NCBI GenBank assembly: GCA_035632095.1
Contig: DASQHM010000152.1
Location: 1-38,426, forward strand
DNA length: 38,426 nucleotides
Direction of reading: 5' to 3'
Origin: DASQHM01 sp035632095
GTDB taxonomy: Bacteria > Pseudomonadota > Alphaproteobacteria > Ferrovibrionales > Ferrovibrionaceae
Shown: one piece after another, positions 31,874 to 38,426 of the stretch
Numbering within the stretch: position 1 is the first letter of the stretch
How the letters are laid out: every line of letters begins with the position of its first letter
Translations under genes and position numbers: made by a program
Notes under the pieces: generated by a model
Told to the model about the DNA's origin: nothing
Seen by the model: only the letters and a program-made list of their open reading frames with translations
The model's database searches: none

Positions 31874-32545
31874 ATGATATTAACCTGCCCCGACTGCGCA
31901 ACGCGCTATTTGATCGACCCCGCGGCGTTGCTGCCCGACGGCCGGCGGGTGCGCTGCGCCAAGTGCAACGCGACGTGGCGCGAAGAGCCGCCGGCGGACA
32001 TGCCGAAGCTGATCGAGGTCGAGCCGCCGCCGCAGCGCGTGCGGCCGTTGCCGGCAGGTTCGAACCTGCCGGCCTTGGCCGAGCCGCAGCGGGCGCGGAG
32101 CGGCGCCCTCGGTTGGATCGCGCTTCTGGTGATCATCGGCGGCATCCTCGCGGGCGGCTGGTACGGGCGCGAGCGAATCGTCGCCGCCTGGCCGCCGGCC
32201 GGCCAGCTCTACGCCATTCTCGGCCTCAACGCGCAGCCGGTGGAAAAGTTCGGACTGGTATTTCGCAATATCCATTCCACCACGGCGGTCGAGGCCGGCG
32301 TCACCGTGCTGGTCGTCTCGGGCGACATCGTCAACACCAGCGGCGAAGTAAAGCCGGTGCCGAGGTTGCGGGTCGGCTTGCGCAACGCCGACCGGCAGGA
32401 AATCTATCATTGGGTCTTCGCGCTCGATGACAGCCAGATCGCTCCGTCCGGCACGCTTTCCTTCAGCACCCGCTTGAGCAGCCCGCCGGCGGAGGCACGC
32501 GACCTTCAGGTGACGTTCGTCGCAGCCGAGGGCGAGAAGTCCTGA
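31874..32545 (+). CDS. MJ0042 zinc-ribbon membrane protein
   Basis: A 223-residue protein with an N-terminal zinc finger (MILTCPDCATRYLID, then VRCAKCNATWRE), a Pro-rich linker, one membrane helix at about 82-102 (WIALLVIIGGILAGGWYG) and a DUF3426-like periplasmic domain (VTVLVVSGDIVNTSGEVKPVPRLRV, then LDDSQIAPSGTLSFSTRL). The function is unknown. Position opposite ftsE is common in alphaproteobacteria. I take the ATG at 31874 rather than a TTG at 31859. hpt follows after an imperfect 20-bp tandem duplication that contains its stop codon. Confidence 0.88.
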   Translation: MILTCPDCATRYLIDPAALLPDGRRVRCAKCNATWREEPPADMPKLIEVEPPPQRVRPLPAGSNLPALAEPQRARSGALGWIALLVIIGGILAGGWYGRERIVAAWPPAGQLYAILGLNAQPVEKFGLVFRNIHSTTAVEAGVTVLVVSGDIVNTSGEVKPVPRLRVGLRNADRQEIYHWVFALDDSQIAPSGTLSFSTRLSSPPAEARDLQVTFVAAEGEKS

Positions 32546-32574
32546 AGGTTCGTGCGCTGTCCTGAGGGTTCGCG
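32539..32574 (+). repeat. Imperfect tandem duplication before hpt
   Basis: GTCCTGAAGGTTCGTG (32539-32554) recurs as GTCCTGAGGGTTCGCG (32559-32574), period 20 bp. Each copy carries a TGA and a GAAGG/GAGGG ribosome-binding-like core. The second lies directly before the hpt ATG. Confidence 0.55.
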
Positions 32575-33111
32575 ATGCCGCATCCGAACGCCAAGGTGGA
32601 AGTTCTCTTTAGCGCGGCCGAGATCGCCGAGCGCATCCGCGTGCTGGCGCTGGCCATTGCCGCGGACATGGGACCCGACTTGCTGCTTGCCGCGGTGCTG
32701 AAGGGCAGCTTCGTCTTCGCCGCCGACCTGATCCGCGCGCTGCACTACGCCGGCATCCGTCCCGAAATCGATTTCATGACGCTGTCGAGTTACGGCGCCG
32801 CCACCGAGAGTTCCGGCCGCGTCGAAATATCGCGCGACGTGGACCAGACCCTGCAAGGCCGCAAAGTTCTGCTGCTCGATGACATTCTCGAATCCGGCCG
32901 CACCCTGGCGTTCGCACGCGACTCGCTCGGCCGGCGCGGCGCCGACGTGCGCATCTGCGTTCTCCTGGACAAGCCGGGCAAGCGCAAGGCGGCCATCGAA
33001 CCCGACTACACGGGCTTCGTCTGCCCCGATCGTTTCGTCGTCGGCTACGGCCTCGACTATGCGCACTATTACCGGGAATTGCCCTATATTGGCGTGATCG
33101 AAGGTCACTAG
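32575..33111 (+). CDS. hpt: Hypoxanthine phosphoribosyltransferase
   Basis: A 178-residue purine salvage enzyme that makes IMP or GMP from the free base and PRPP. The type I PRTase fold is clear: AAVLKGSFVFAADLIRAL, MTLSSYG, the PRPP loop VLLLDDILESGRTLAFA (about residues 97-113) and DYTGFVCPDRFVVGYGLDYAHYYRELPYIGV near the end. The PRPP loop has ESGRT in place of the more common DTGLT, a variation seen within the family. cpdR follows 23 bp later. Confidence 0.92.
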   Translation: MPHPNAKVEVLFSAAEIAERIRVLALAIAADMGPDLLLAAVLKGSFVFAADLIRALHYAGIRPEIDFMTLSSYGAATESSGRVEISRDVDQTLQGRKVLLLDDILESGRTLAFARDSLGRRGADVRICVLLDKPGKRKAAIEPDYTGFVCPDRFVVGYGLDYAHYYRELPYIGVIEGH

Positions 33112-33134
33112 CCGACGGAGCGGGGCAGGCGGGG

Positions 33135-33500
33135 ATGGCGCGGATTCTGTTGGCCGACGACGAGGCCGCCGTGCGCGAGTTCGTCCGCCGCGCGCTCGTG
33201 GCGCAGGGCCACGAGGTGACGTCGGTCTCCGACGGCGCGGAAGCGCTGCAGGCGCTCAAAAGCTCGCCGTTCGATTTGCTGCTAACCGATATCGTCATGC
33301 CGCTCATGGATGGCATCGCTCTCGCCTTGAAGGTGGCGAAGGAGCACCCCAAGGTGCGCATCCTGCTGATGACAGGCTATGCCGCCGAACGCGAGCGCGC
33401 CCACAACCTTCATGTGCTGGTGCACGAGGTCGTCTCGAAACCGTTCACCATGCGGCAGATCTGCGATGCGGTCGAACAGGCGCTGGCGAGCGGGAGTTAG
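33135..33500 (+). CDS. cpdR: Response regulator CpdR
   Basis: A 121-residue stand-alone receiver domain. The acidic pair D8-D9 (LLADDEAAV), phosphoacceptor D52 (LLTDIVMPLMDG), T80 (LLMTGYAAERERA) and K102 (SKPFTMRQI) are all present. The sequence matches CpdR, which in Caulobacter and relatives is dephosphorylated to recruit ClpXP for CtrA and other cell-cycle proteins. It has no output domain. No kinase is nearby, so its phosphorelay partners (CckA-ChpT) must be elsewhere. Confidence 0.93.
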   Translation: MARILLADDEAAVREFVRRALVAQGHEVTSVSDGAEALQALKSSPFDLLLTDIVMPLMDGIALALKVAKEHPKVRILLMTGYAAERERAHNLHVLVHEVVSKPFTMRQICDAVEQALASGS

Positions 33501-33536
33501 CTGACGGCATTCAGCTGTCAGCGATCAGCGGTCAGA
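33501..33536. repeat. TCAGC-rich repeat after cpdR
   Basis: TCAGCTGTCAGCGATCAGCG, part of CTGACGGCAT...GGTCAG, has four TCAGC/TCAGC-like units and self-complementary ends. Similar strings occur in intergenic DNA of many genomes. It may form a weak hairpin behind cpdR. Confidence 0.45.
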
Positions 33537-33538
33537 AC

Positions 33539-33644
33539 AAGAAAATCGCTTGACCGCAGAGGGCGCTGAGGATCGCAAAGAAGCGCGGAGCGAGTGTCAA
33601 TCTTCTCCGCGGCCCTCCGCGTTCTTTGCGGTTAAACGATTTCT
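33539..33644. repeat. Long imperfect inverted repeat (CGCAGAG/CTCCGCG type)
   Basis: The left arm (about 33539-33576) with AAGAAAATCGCTTGACCGC, AGAGGGCGCTGAGG and the right arm (about 33605-33644) with CTCCGCGGCCCTCCGCG, CGGTTAAACGATTTCTT pair with a few mismatches. Such ACCGCAGAGG...GCGGTTAA elements are, from memory, common dispersed intergenic repeats. It lies between convergent cpdR and the DUF4175 gene, ending 16 bp before the latter's stop. Confidence 0.65.
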
Positions 33645-33659
33645 TGCCGACGGCCTGTT

Positions 33660-36116
33660 TCAGAACCGCTTGAGCAGGCGGTCGAGGTATTGCCGTTCCG
33701 GCTCCGGACGCTGGCGTTCGCCGGAGCGACGATAGAGCTCTTCCAGGATCTCGCGGCTGCGTTGCGTGTCGGCTTGATCCGGCACCTTGGTCGAATCGCC
33801 GTCGTCCCAGTCGCCGGGCAGCGGCCGGCCGAGCGGGTCTTCCTTCTCGGCGCCGGCGCGGCCTTGACGCTGCTGGTTCTGGCCGTTCTGCCCCTGTTGA
33901 TTGGCGTATTGCTGCATCATGCCCTGCAGGCCCTGGCGCAATTGATCGAGCGCTTCCGTCTCCGGCTGCACGGCCCGGCCGGCCGACCCCTGGTTGAGCG
34001 CATCCCGCGCGTCGCGCATGGAGCGTTCGGCGCGGCCGAGCGCACCGGGAATCTCGCGCCCCGCTTCGCCGAGCTGGCGCATCAATTCGTCGAGCTGGCC
34101 GCGCAGCGCTTCCTGTTCCCCCGACATGCCCTGCATGTCCTCTTCGCCTTCGCCGGATTGGCCGGGTTGTCCGCCGCGCTGCGGCTGGCGGCCCTGCCGT
34201 CCCTGCTGACTCTGCTGGCCGGACTGCTGTCCCGATTGCGAACGGCGGAAGGTTTTGTCGAGAAGTTGCTGCTGGCGATGCAGCAGATCGTTCAAGCCGC
34301 GCATGGTCTGCTCGGCCTGGCGCTGGCCCGGTTGGCGCGAGGGCCGGCCCGCATGCAGGTTCTCGAGCAGGTTCTCGAGCCGCGAAAGCATGTCGCGCGC
34401 CGCATCGCGTTGACCCGAGCGCGCCATCTCGCGCGCCCGATCCATCATGCGCTGCAGGTCTTCGCGCGACAGCATCTGCGCGTCGGGCGGCAATTCGCTC
34501 ATTTCGTCCTGGGTCTGGCGCTTGGCATCCTCGGCCAAGGCTTGCAGGAAGTTGTCGAGCGCCTGCTGCAGCCGTTCCATGAGGCGCTGGATTTCATCGT
34601 CCGGGGCGTTGCGGCCGAGCGCGTCCATGAGATCGCGCTGCGCCTGGCGGAGCTCGCGCTCGGCGAGCGATAGTCCGCCGTCTTCGAGCCTGAGCGCCGT
34701 GTCCCACAACAGATCGACCACGCCCGAGACGTTCGCCGGCACGTTGCTTTCGCCGAGGCGCGCCTTCGCCGTCACCAGCGACAGGTAAACCACGGCGTCA
34801 TCGCCGAACGTCGCCGGGAAGCTCGAGATGGCGCCGAGCGCCATGCCGATCACGGATTGCGGACGCTCCGCCGTGGCGAGCCAGCGCCGCAGCTCGACCA
34901 GCGCGCGCGCCACCGGATGATGGAATTCGCGCGCCGGCAGAACCATGGTTTCCGGCGCGCTGCTGCCTTTCTGGCCGGTCGCGTCTTCGGCGGTCAACGT
35001 GATCGTGACTTTCAGGCCGGCCCACGGATGGGCGGTCAGGTCGTGATAGGCGGTTTCCGAAGCGGACTTCGGGTTGAGACCAGGCAGCGGCAGCGGCAAG
35101 GACAGGGTCTCGGTGCCGCCCTCGCGGCGGATCTCCACGCCGACCTTGGCGAGACCGTAATCGTCGCTCGCCTTGTAGTGCAGCTTGAGCGCCTTGCGCT
35201 GCGTTTCCGACGGCGGTTCGACGAACGCGATCTGCGGCGGCTGATCCGGCACGATGGCGATGCGCCACGATGCAAGCGGGCTGCCCGATTGCTCGACCGT
35301 GAGATGCTCGCCGGCGTTAATCGCCTTGCTGAGCTGGAAGTTCTGCCGGTCCACGGTTTCGAACGGTGTCGCGCCGCCGTCCTCGACCAGTCTCGGCTGG
35401 CTGCGCCCGCCATGCACCCGGATCGCAAGCGCACTGCCGACCGGCACCTTGACGGGTGCGGCGGTCGTATCCACAGGCCCGGACTCGCGGGTCAGGAAGA
35501 TCGGCGGCAGCGAGGTATAGGCGGGCGGGCTGATCCAGGCATCGATGCTGGGCGCCTGGCGGCCCGTCCCGGTAAAGTCCGGCGTCAATGCGATACGGAG
35601 GCGCTCCGCCGTGTCGTCGTTGGCGACGATCAGTCCGAGCACAAGCAGCAACCCGAGCACACCGCGGAAGGCCCAAGGGTCGCGGGCCGCCAGCCCAGCC
35701 CGCGGCATTCCCACGCGAATGCCCTTGAGCGCCGCCAGAAGACGGGCCCGATGCGCCTGCCACAGGGCAAGGCTCGCCGGATCGTCGGTGTTGATCGCCG
35801 GGCGGTCTTCGAGTTGCGCCAACGGACGGTGCACGAGGCCGCTGGAAAGCTCGATGCGACGCCGTGCTTCCTCGCGGCTCGGCACCCGGAAGCGCCACAA
35901 CCCGCGTGCGAGCGCGATCGCGAATAAAGTTGCGAACAATATGAGGCCGGCAACGTGCGGCCAGCCCGGAGCCAGCGACCACAGATCGAACAGGCTGATG
36001 ACGAGAAAGAGCGCCGCCACGCCGATTGCGGGCGCGATCGCGGGCCAAAGCCGCTCGACCAGAATGGCGAGTGCGGCCAGGACCAGGCGGCGCCCGAAGG
36101 ACGGCGTGGTCGTCAT
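33660..36116 (-). CDS. TIGR02302/DUF4175 family membrane protein
   Basis: An 818-residue alphaproteobacterial protein of unknown function. Two or three hydrophobic segments are at the N-terminus (about 25-60 and 145-165), then a beta-rich region with IDAWISPPAYTSLPPIFL and AFVEPPSETQRKALKLHYKASDDYGLAKVGVE, a helical part with REMARSGQRDAARDMLSRLE, and a Gln/Gly-rich low-complexity tract near 665-700. The end has YRRSGERQRPEPERQYLDRLLKRF. The ATG at 36116 overlaps the lysA stop by 4 bp, so it is expressed with lysine biosynthesis, a common arrangement in Rhizobiales. Confidence 0.92.
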   Translation of the reverse strand: MTTTPSFGRRLVLAALAILVERLWPAIAPAIGVAALFLVISLFDLWSLAPGWPHVAGLILFATLFAIALARGLWRFRVPSREEARRRIELSSGLVHRPLAQLEDRPAINTDDPASLALWQAHRARLLAALKGIRVGMPRAGLAARDPWAFRGVLGLLLVLGLIVANDDTAERLRIALTPDFTGTGRQAPSIDAWISPPAYTSLPPIFLTRESGPVDTTAAPVKVPVGSALAIRVHGGRSQPRLVEDGGATPFETVDRQNFQLSKAINAGEHLTVEQSGSPLASWRIAIVPDQPPQIAFVEPPSETQRKALKLHYKASDDYGLAKVGVEIRREGGTETLSLPLPLPGLNPKSASETAYHDLTAHPWAGLKVTITLTAEDATGQKGSSAPETMVLPAREFHHPVARALVELRRWLATAERPQSVIGMALGAISSFPATFGDDAVVYLSLVTAKARLGESNVPANVSGVVDLLWDTALRLEDGGLSLAERELRQAQRDLMDALGRNAPDDEIQRLMERLQQALDNFLQALAEDAKRQTQDEMSELPPDAQMLSREDLQRMMDRAREMARSGQRDAARDMLSRLENLLENLHAGRPSRQPGQRQAEQTMRGLNDLLHRQQQLLDKTFRRSQSGQQSGQQSQQGRQGRQPQRGGQPGQSGEGEEDMQGMSGEQEALRGQLDELMRQLGEAGREIPGALGRAERSMRDARDALNQGSAGRAVQPETEALDQLRQGLQGMMQQYANQQGQNGQNQQRQGRAGAEKEDPLGRPLPGDWDDGDSTKVPDQADTQRSREILEELYRRSGERQRPEPERQYLDRLLKRF

Positions 36117-37408
36117 GCCTTGCCGCCTCGCGCGGCACTGCTCGATGCGGCGAGCCAATCCGGCAAGGCGTCCTGCGCCAGGAGTTCGTCATACGTCGGC
36201 CGAGCGCGAACCACGGCGAAACGTCCGCCCTTCACCAGCACTTCCGGAACCAGGGGCCGCATATTGTACGTAGAAGCCATCACCGCTCCATAGGCTCCAG
36301 CCGTCAGGATGGCGATCAAATCGCCGGCGGCGAGCGGCGGCATCGGCCGGTCCGCAGCCAACGTATCGGTAGTTTCGCATACCGGACCGACAAAATCGAC
36401 CGGCGCCGTCGTTGCGTCGCCGGCCGGTTGGTTAACCGGAATGATCCCGTGCCACGCGTCGTAGAGCGGCGGGCGCATCAGATCGTTCATGGCCTCGTCG
36501 AGGATCACGAAGGTTTTACTGCCGCCTTGCTTGATGTAGACGACTTTCGCCACCAGCACCCCGGCATTGCCGACGATCAGCCGGCCGGGTTCCAGCATCA
36601 GCTCGCAGCCGAGGTTGCCGATGATGCGCGCGATCATGGCCGCGTAACTCTCGGGCGTCGGCGGCGTCTCGCCGTTGTAGGGAATGCCGAGCCCGCCGCC
36701 GAGGTCGAGGTGGCGAATGTCGTAGCCGTCGGCGCGCAGCATCTCGACCAGCTCGCGCAGGCGACGGAACGCCGCCTCAAGCGGCGTCAGATCCAGAAGC
36801 TGCGAGCCGATGTGCACCGACAAACCGATGGGGCGCACGCCCGGCAGCTTGGTTGCCAGCGCATAGATGTCGCGGGCGCGATCCCACGGCATGCCGAATT
36901 TGTTCTCGGCCTTGCCGGTGGAGATCTTGGCGTGGGTCTTGGCGTCCACATCCGGATTGATGCGAAGCGTAATCGGCGCGCGCTTGCCCAGCGCCGAGGA
37001 GACCTCGTTCAGCGCCGCAAGCTCGGGCTCGGATTCCACGTTGAACTGCAGGATGCCGCATTGGAGCGCAAAGCGCATTTCCGCGCGTGTCTTGCCGACG
37101 CCGGAAAACACGATGCGCTCCGGCGGAACGCCCGCTTGCAAGGCGCGGCGCAACTCGCCTTCCGATACCACGTCGGCGCCGGCCCCGAGGTCGGCGAGGG
37201 TGCGCACGACGCCCAGGTTCGAGTTGGCCTTCAGCGCATAGAAGACCTTGGCCCGCTGGTTCTTGAAGGCGTCGGCGAAGACGCGATAGTGCCGTTCGAG
37301 CGTCGCCGTGGAATAGCAATAGAACGGCGTGCCCACGGCCTCGGCGATGGTCCCGAGCGGGACGTCCTCGGCGTGGAGCCGGCCGTGCCGGTATTCGAAG
37401 TGATTCAT
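36113..37408 (-). CDS. lysA: Diaminopimelate decarboxylase
   Basis: A 431-residue PLP enzyme that decarboxylates meso-diaminopimelate to L-lysine, the last step of lysine synthesis. The PLP lysine is K60 in VFYALKANSN; further motifs are SVHIGSQ, HLDLGGGLGI, LEPGRLIV, the substrate-binding cysteine in VGPVCETTD and GAYGAVMASTYNMRP near the end. Alanine racemase-like barrel and C-terminal beta domain are both complete. A GAAGGG ribosome-binding site precedes the ATG. The lptM gene lies 13 bp upstream and DUF4175 is coupled downstream. Confidence 0.97.
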   Translation of the reverse strand: MNHFEYRHGRLHAEDVPLGTIAEAVGTPFYCYSTATLERHYRVFADAFKNQRAKVFYALKANSNLGVVRTLADLGAGADVVSEGELRRALQAGVPPERIVFSGVGKTRAEMRFALQCGILQFNVESEPELAALNEVSSALGKRAPITLRINPDVDAKTHAKISTGKAENKFGMPWDRARDIYALATKLPGVRPIGLSVHIGSQLLDLTPLEAAFRRLRELVEMLRADGYDIRHLDLGGGLGIPYNGETPPTPESYAAMIARIIGNLGCELMLEPGRLIVGNAGVLVAKVVYIKQGGSKTFVILDEAMNDLMRPPLYDAWHGIIPVNQPAGDATTAPVDFVGPVCETTDTLAADRPMPPLAAGDLIAILTAGAYGAVMASTYNMRPLVPEVLVKGGRFAVVRARPTYDELLAQDALPDWLAASSSAARGGKA

Positions 37409-37421
37409 ACGCGCCCTTCGC

Positions 37422-37565
37422 TCAATGCGCGGTCCGGATGTCCGGCAGGTCCACGTCCGACTTCCGCGGGTCGGAGCCCTCGGGCGGCTCGAGGCGGCCC
37501 TTCTTGCCGCACGCGGCGACGGCGAGCAGCACGGCAAGAGCGATCAGGAACCGTTTGCGGGTCAT
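37422..37565 (-). CDS. lptM: Small LptM-type lipoprotein
   Basis: A 47-residue lipoprotein. The signal peptide is MTRKRFLIALAVLLAVAAC with the lipidated cysteine in AVAACGKKG, followed by RLEPPEG, typical of the LptM (YifL) family that assists assembly of the LptD-E complex for lipopolysaccharide export. It lies between argH and lysA, the usual position in proteobacteria. Its ATG overlaps the argH stop (ATGA). It is easily missed because of its size. Confidence 0.92.
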   Translation of the reverse strand: MTRKRFLIALAVLLAVAACGKKGRLEPPEGSDPRKSDVDLPDIRTAH

Positions 37566-38426
37566 GGGTGTTCACTTTCGATGGCCGCGCGCGCCGCCGC
37601 AATAGCCTTGACCACCCGGTCCGGCGACGTGCCGCCGAAACTGGTCCGGCTCTTGACCGAGTTGTCGAGGCCAAGCACGGCAAACACGTCCTTGGTGATC
37701 GCGGCATGGACCGATTGCATGTCCGCAAGGGTCAATTCCTCGAGACCGCACGACTTCTGCTCGGCGAGCCGGACCAGGCGCCCGGCAACGTGGTGCGCGT
37801 CGCGAAACGCCAGCCCCTTCACCCGCACAAGCCAGTCGGCGAGATCGGTGGCGGTGGCGTAGCCGGTGCCTGCGGCGGCGCGCATGGCGGCCGGATTCGC
37901 CCGCATGTCGGCGACCATGCCGGTCATGGCGGCCAGGCAAAGCTCGATTGAATCCGCGGCGTCGAACGTCGGCTCCTTGTCCTCTTGCATGTCCTTTCCA
38001 TAGGCGAGCGGCAGGCCTTTCATGGTCATCAGCAACGCCTGGTACGCGCCGGCGATGCGCCCGCATTTGGCGCGGACCAGTTCGGCCGCGTCCGGGTTGC
38101 GCTTCTGCGGCATGATCGAAGAACCGGTGGTGAAGGCGTCCGACAGCGTCACGAAGCGGAATTGCGCCGAGCACCACAGCACCAGCTCCTCGGCAAGGCG
38201 CGACAAATGCATGGCGGCGATGGCGGCGGCGGAAAGATACTCAAGCGCATAATCCCGGTCGGACACCGCATCGAGGGAATTCCGCATGGGCCGGTCGAAA
38301 CCGAGCGCGCGCGCCGTCGCATCCCGGTCGATCGGAAACGACGTGCCGGCAAGCGCCGCGGCGCCGAGCGGGCTTTCGTTGGCCCGGTGCCGGCAATCCC
38401 GCGCGCGGCCGCGGTCGCGGCCGAAC
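37562..38426 (-). CDS. argH: Argininosuccinate lyase (N-terminal part outside the window)
   Basis: The C-terminal 288 codons of argininosuccinate lyase, which splits argininosuccinate into arginine and fumarate. The signature loop GSSIMPQKRNPD and PLGAAALAGTSFPIDRDAT in the first visible part, MKGLPLAYGKDMQEDKEPTFD and the C-terminal TSFGGTSPDRV are as in the family. The frame runs without a break to the window edge, so the first part (about 170-180 residues) is beyond it. It starts the argH-lptM-lysA-DUF4175 chain. Confidence 0.96.
   Translation of the reverse strand, partial: FGRDRGRARDCRHRANESPLGAAALAGTSFPIDRDATARALGFDRPMRNSLDAVSDRDYALEYLSAAAIAAMHLSRLAEELVLWCSAQFRFVTLSDAFTTGSSIMPQKRNPDAAELVRAKCGRIAGAYQALLMTMKGLPLAYGKDMQEDKEPTFDAADSIELCLAAMTGMVADMRANPAAMRAAAGTGYATATDLADWLVRVKGLAFRDAHHVAGRLVRLAEQKSCGLEELTLADMQSVHAAITKDVFAVLGLDNSVKSRTSFGGTSPDRVVKAIAAARAAIESEHP

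Noticed and set aside
1..38426. Phage, plasmid or defence island, CRISPR arrays, tRNA or rRNA genes
   Set aside because: No integrase, transposase, repeat-spacer array or RNA gene pattern was seen on either strand.

Overview
The window is GC-rich chromosomal DNA with very tight, mostly ATGA/GTGA-coupled operons. It looks like an alphaproteobacterium, most likely Hyphomicrobiales/Rhizobiales or a near relative. This rests on gene content and order: phaR divergent from a phaC-phaA-phaB run, metX-metW, a chorismate mutase-hisC-arogenate/prephenate dehydrogenase run, a DUF2125 protein, B12-dependent nrdJ, ftsE-ftsX beside an MJ0042 zinc-ribbon protein, hpt-cpdR, and argH-lptM-lysA-DUF4175 (TIGR02302). 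I see no rRNA, tRNA, CRISPR, prophage or insertion sequence. Most of it is housekeeping DNA.

Layout. 1-1.9 kb: the last codons of a probable DUF5989 membrane protein and a NodU-type carbamoyltransferase. 1.9-8.0 kb, minus strand: glpD, an MFS carrier, an HTH-RibB-degenerate-RibA fusion and an acyl-CoA (oxalyl-CoA-like) ligase. 8.0-12.9 kb: a small hypothetical, phaR, and the divergent polyhydroxybutyrate operon (a small phasin/PhaE-like protein overlapping phaC, then phaA and phaB). 12.9-17.5 kb: a YddG-like exporter, a gloB-GST-cupin operon, a cupin remnant, a methyltransferase and a haloacid dehalogenase. 17.5-22.5 kb: metX-metW on the minus strand, then three aromatic amino acid genes on the plus strand. 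22.3-25.7 kb: DUF2125 protein, DMT exporter, ChaC-like cyclotransferase and a double-ACT protein. 25.7-31.7 kb, minus strand: nrdJ, and the operon ftsE-ftsX-HAD phosphatase-ydcF-plsC. 31.9-33.5 kb: zinc-ribbon protein, hpt and cpdR. 33.7-38.4 kb, minus strand: argH (cut by the window edge), lptM, lysA and a DUF4175 protein.

The standout is the protein at 3525-5027. A complete excisionase/antitoxin-type winged helix-turn-helix module is fused in frame to 3,4-dihydroxy-2-butanone-4-phosphate synthase (RibB), followed by a GTP cyclohydrolase II-like domain that has lost its zinc cysteines. There is no internal start codon that would release an intact RibB. The 72-bp gap in front of it holds a good sigma70-like promoter wrapped in three copies of a TCGAAAT element, two of them forming a perfect 9-bp inverted repeat. 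This suggests a self-regulating riboflavin-pathway enzyme built from a domesticated antitoxin-like DNA-binding protein. DNA binding and novelty are inferences, not shown by the sequence.

Other points of interest: two genes overlapping by 239 bp in different frames at phaC, a 242-bp tail-to-tail antisense overlap of two low-complexity protein tails, a thiolase with NAAF in place of NEAF, a GmhB-like phosphatase without its zinc loop inside the ftsEX operon, and palindromic operator candidates in front of phaC/phaR, nrdJ and gloB.
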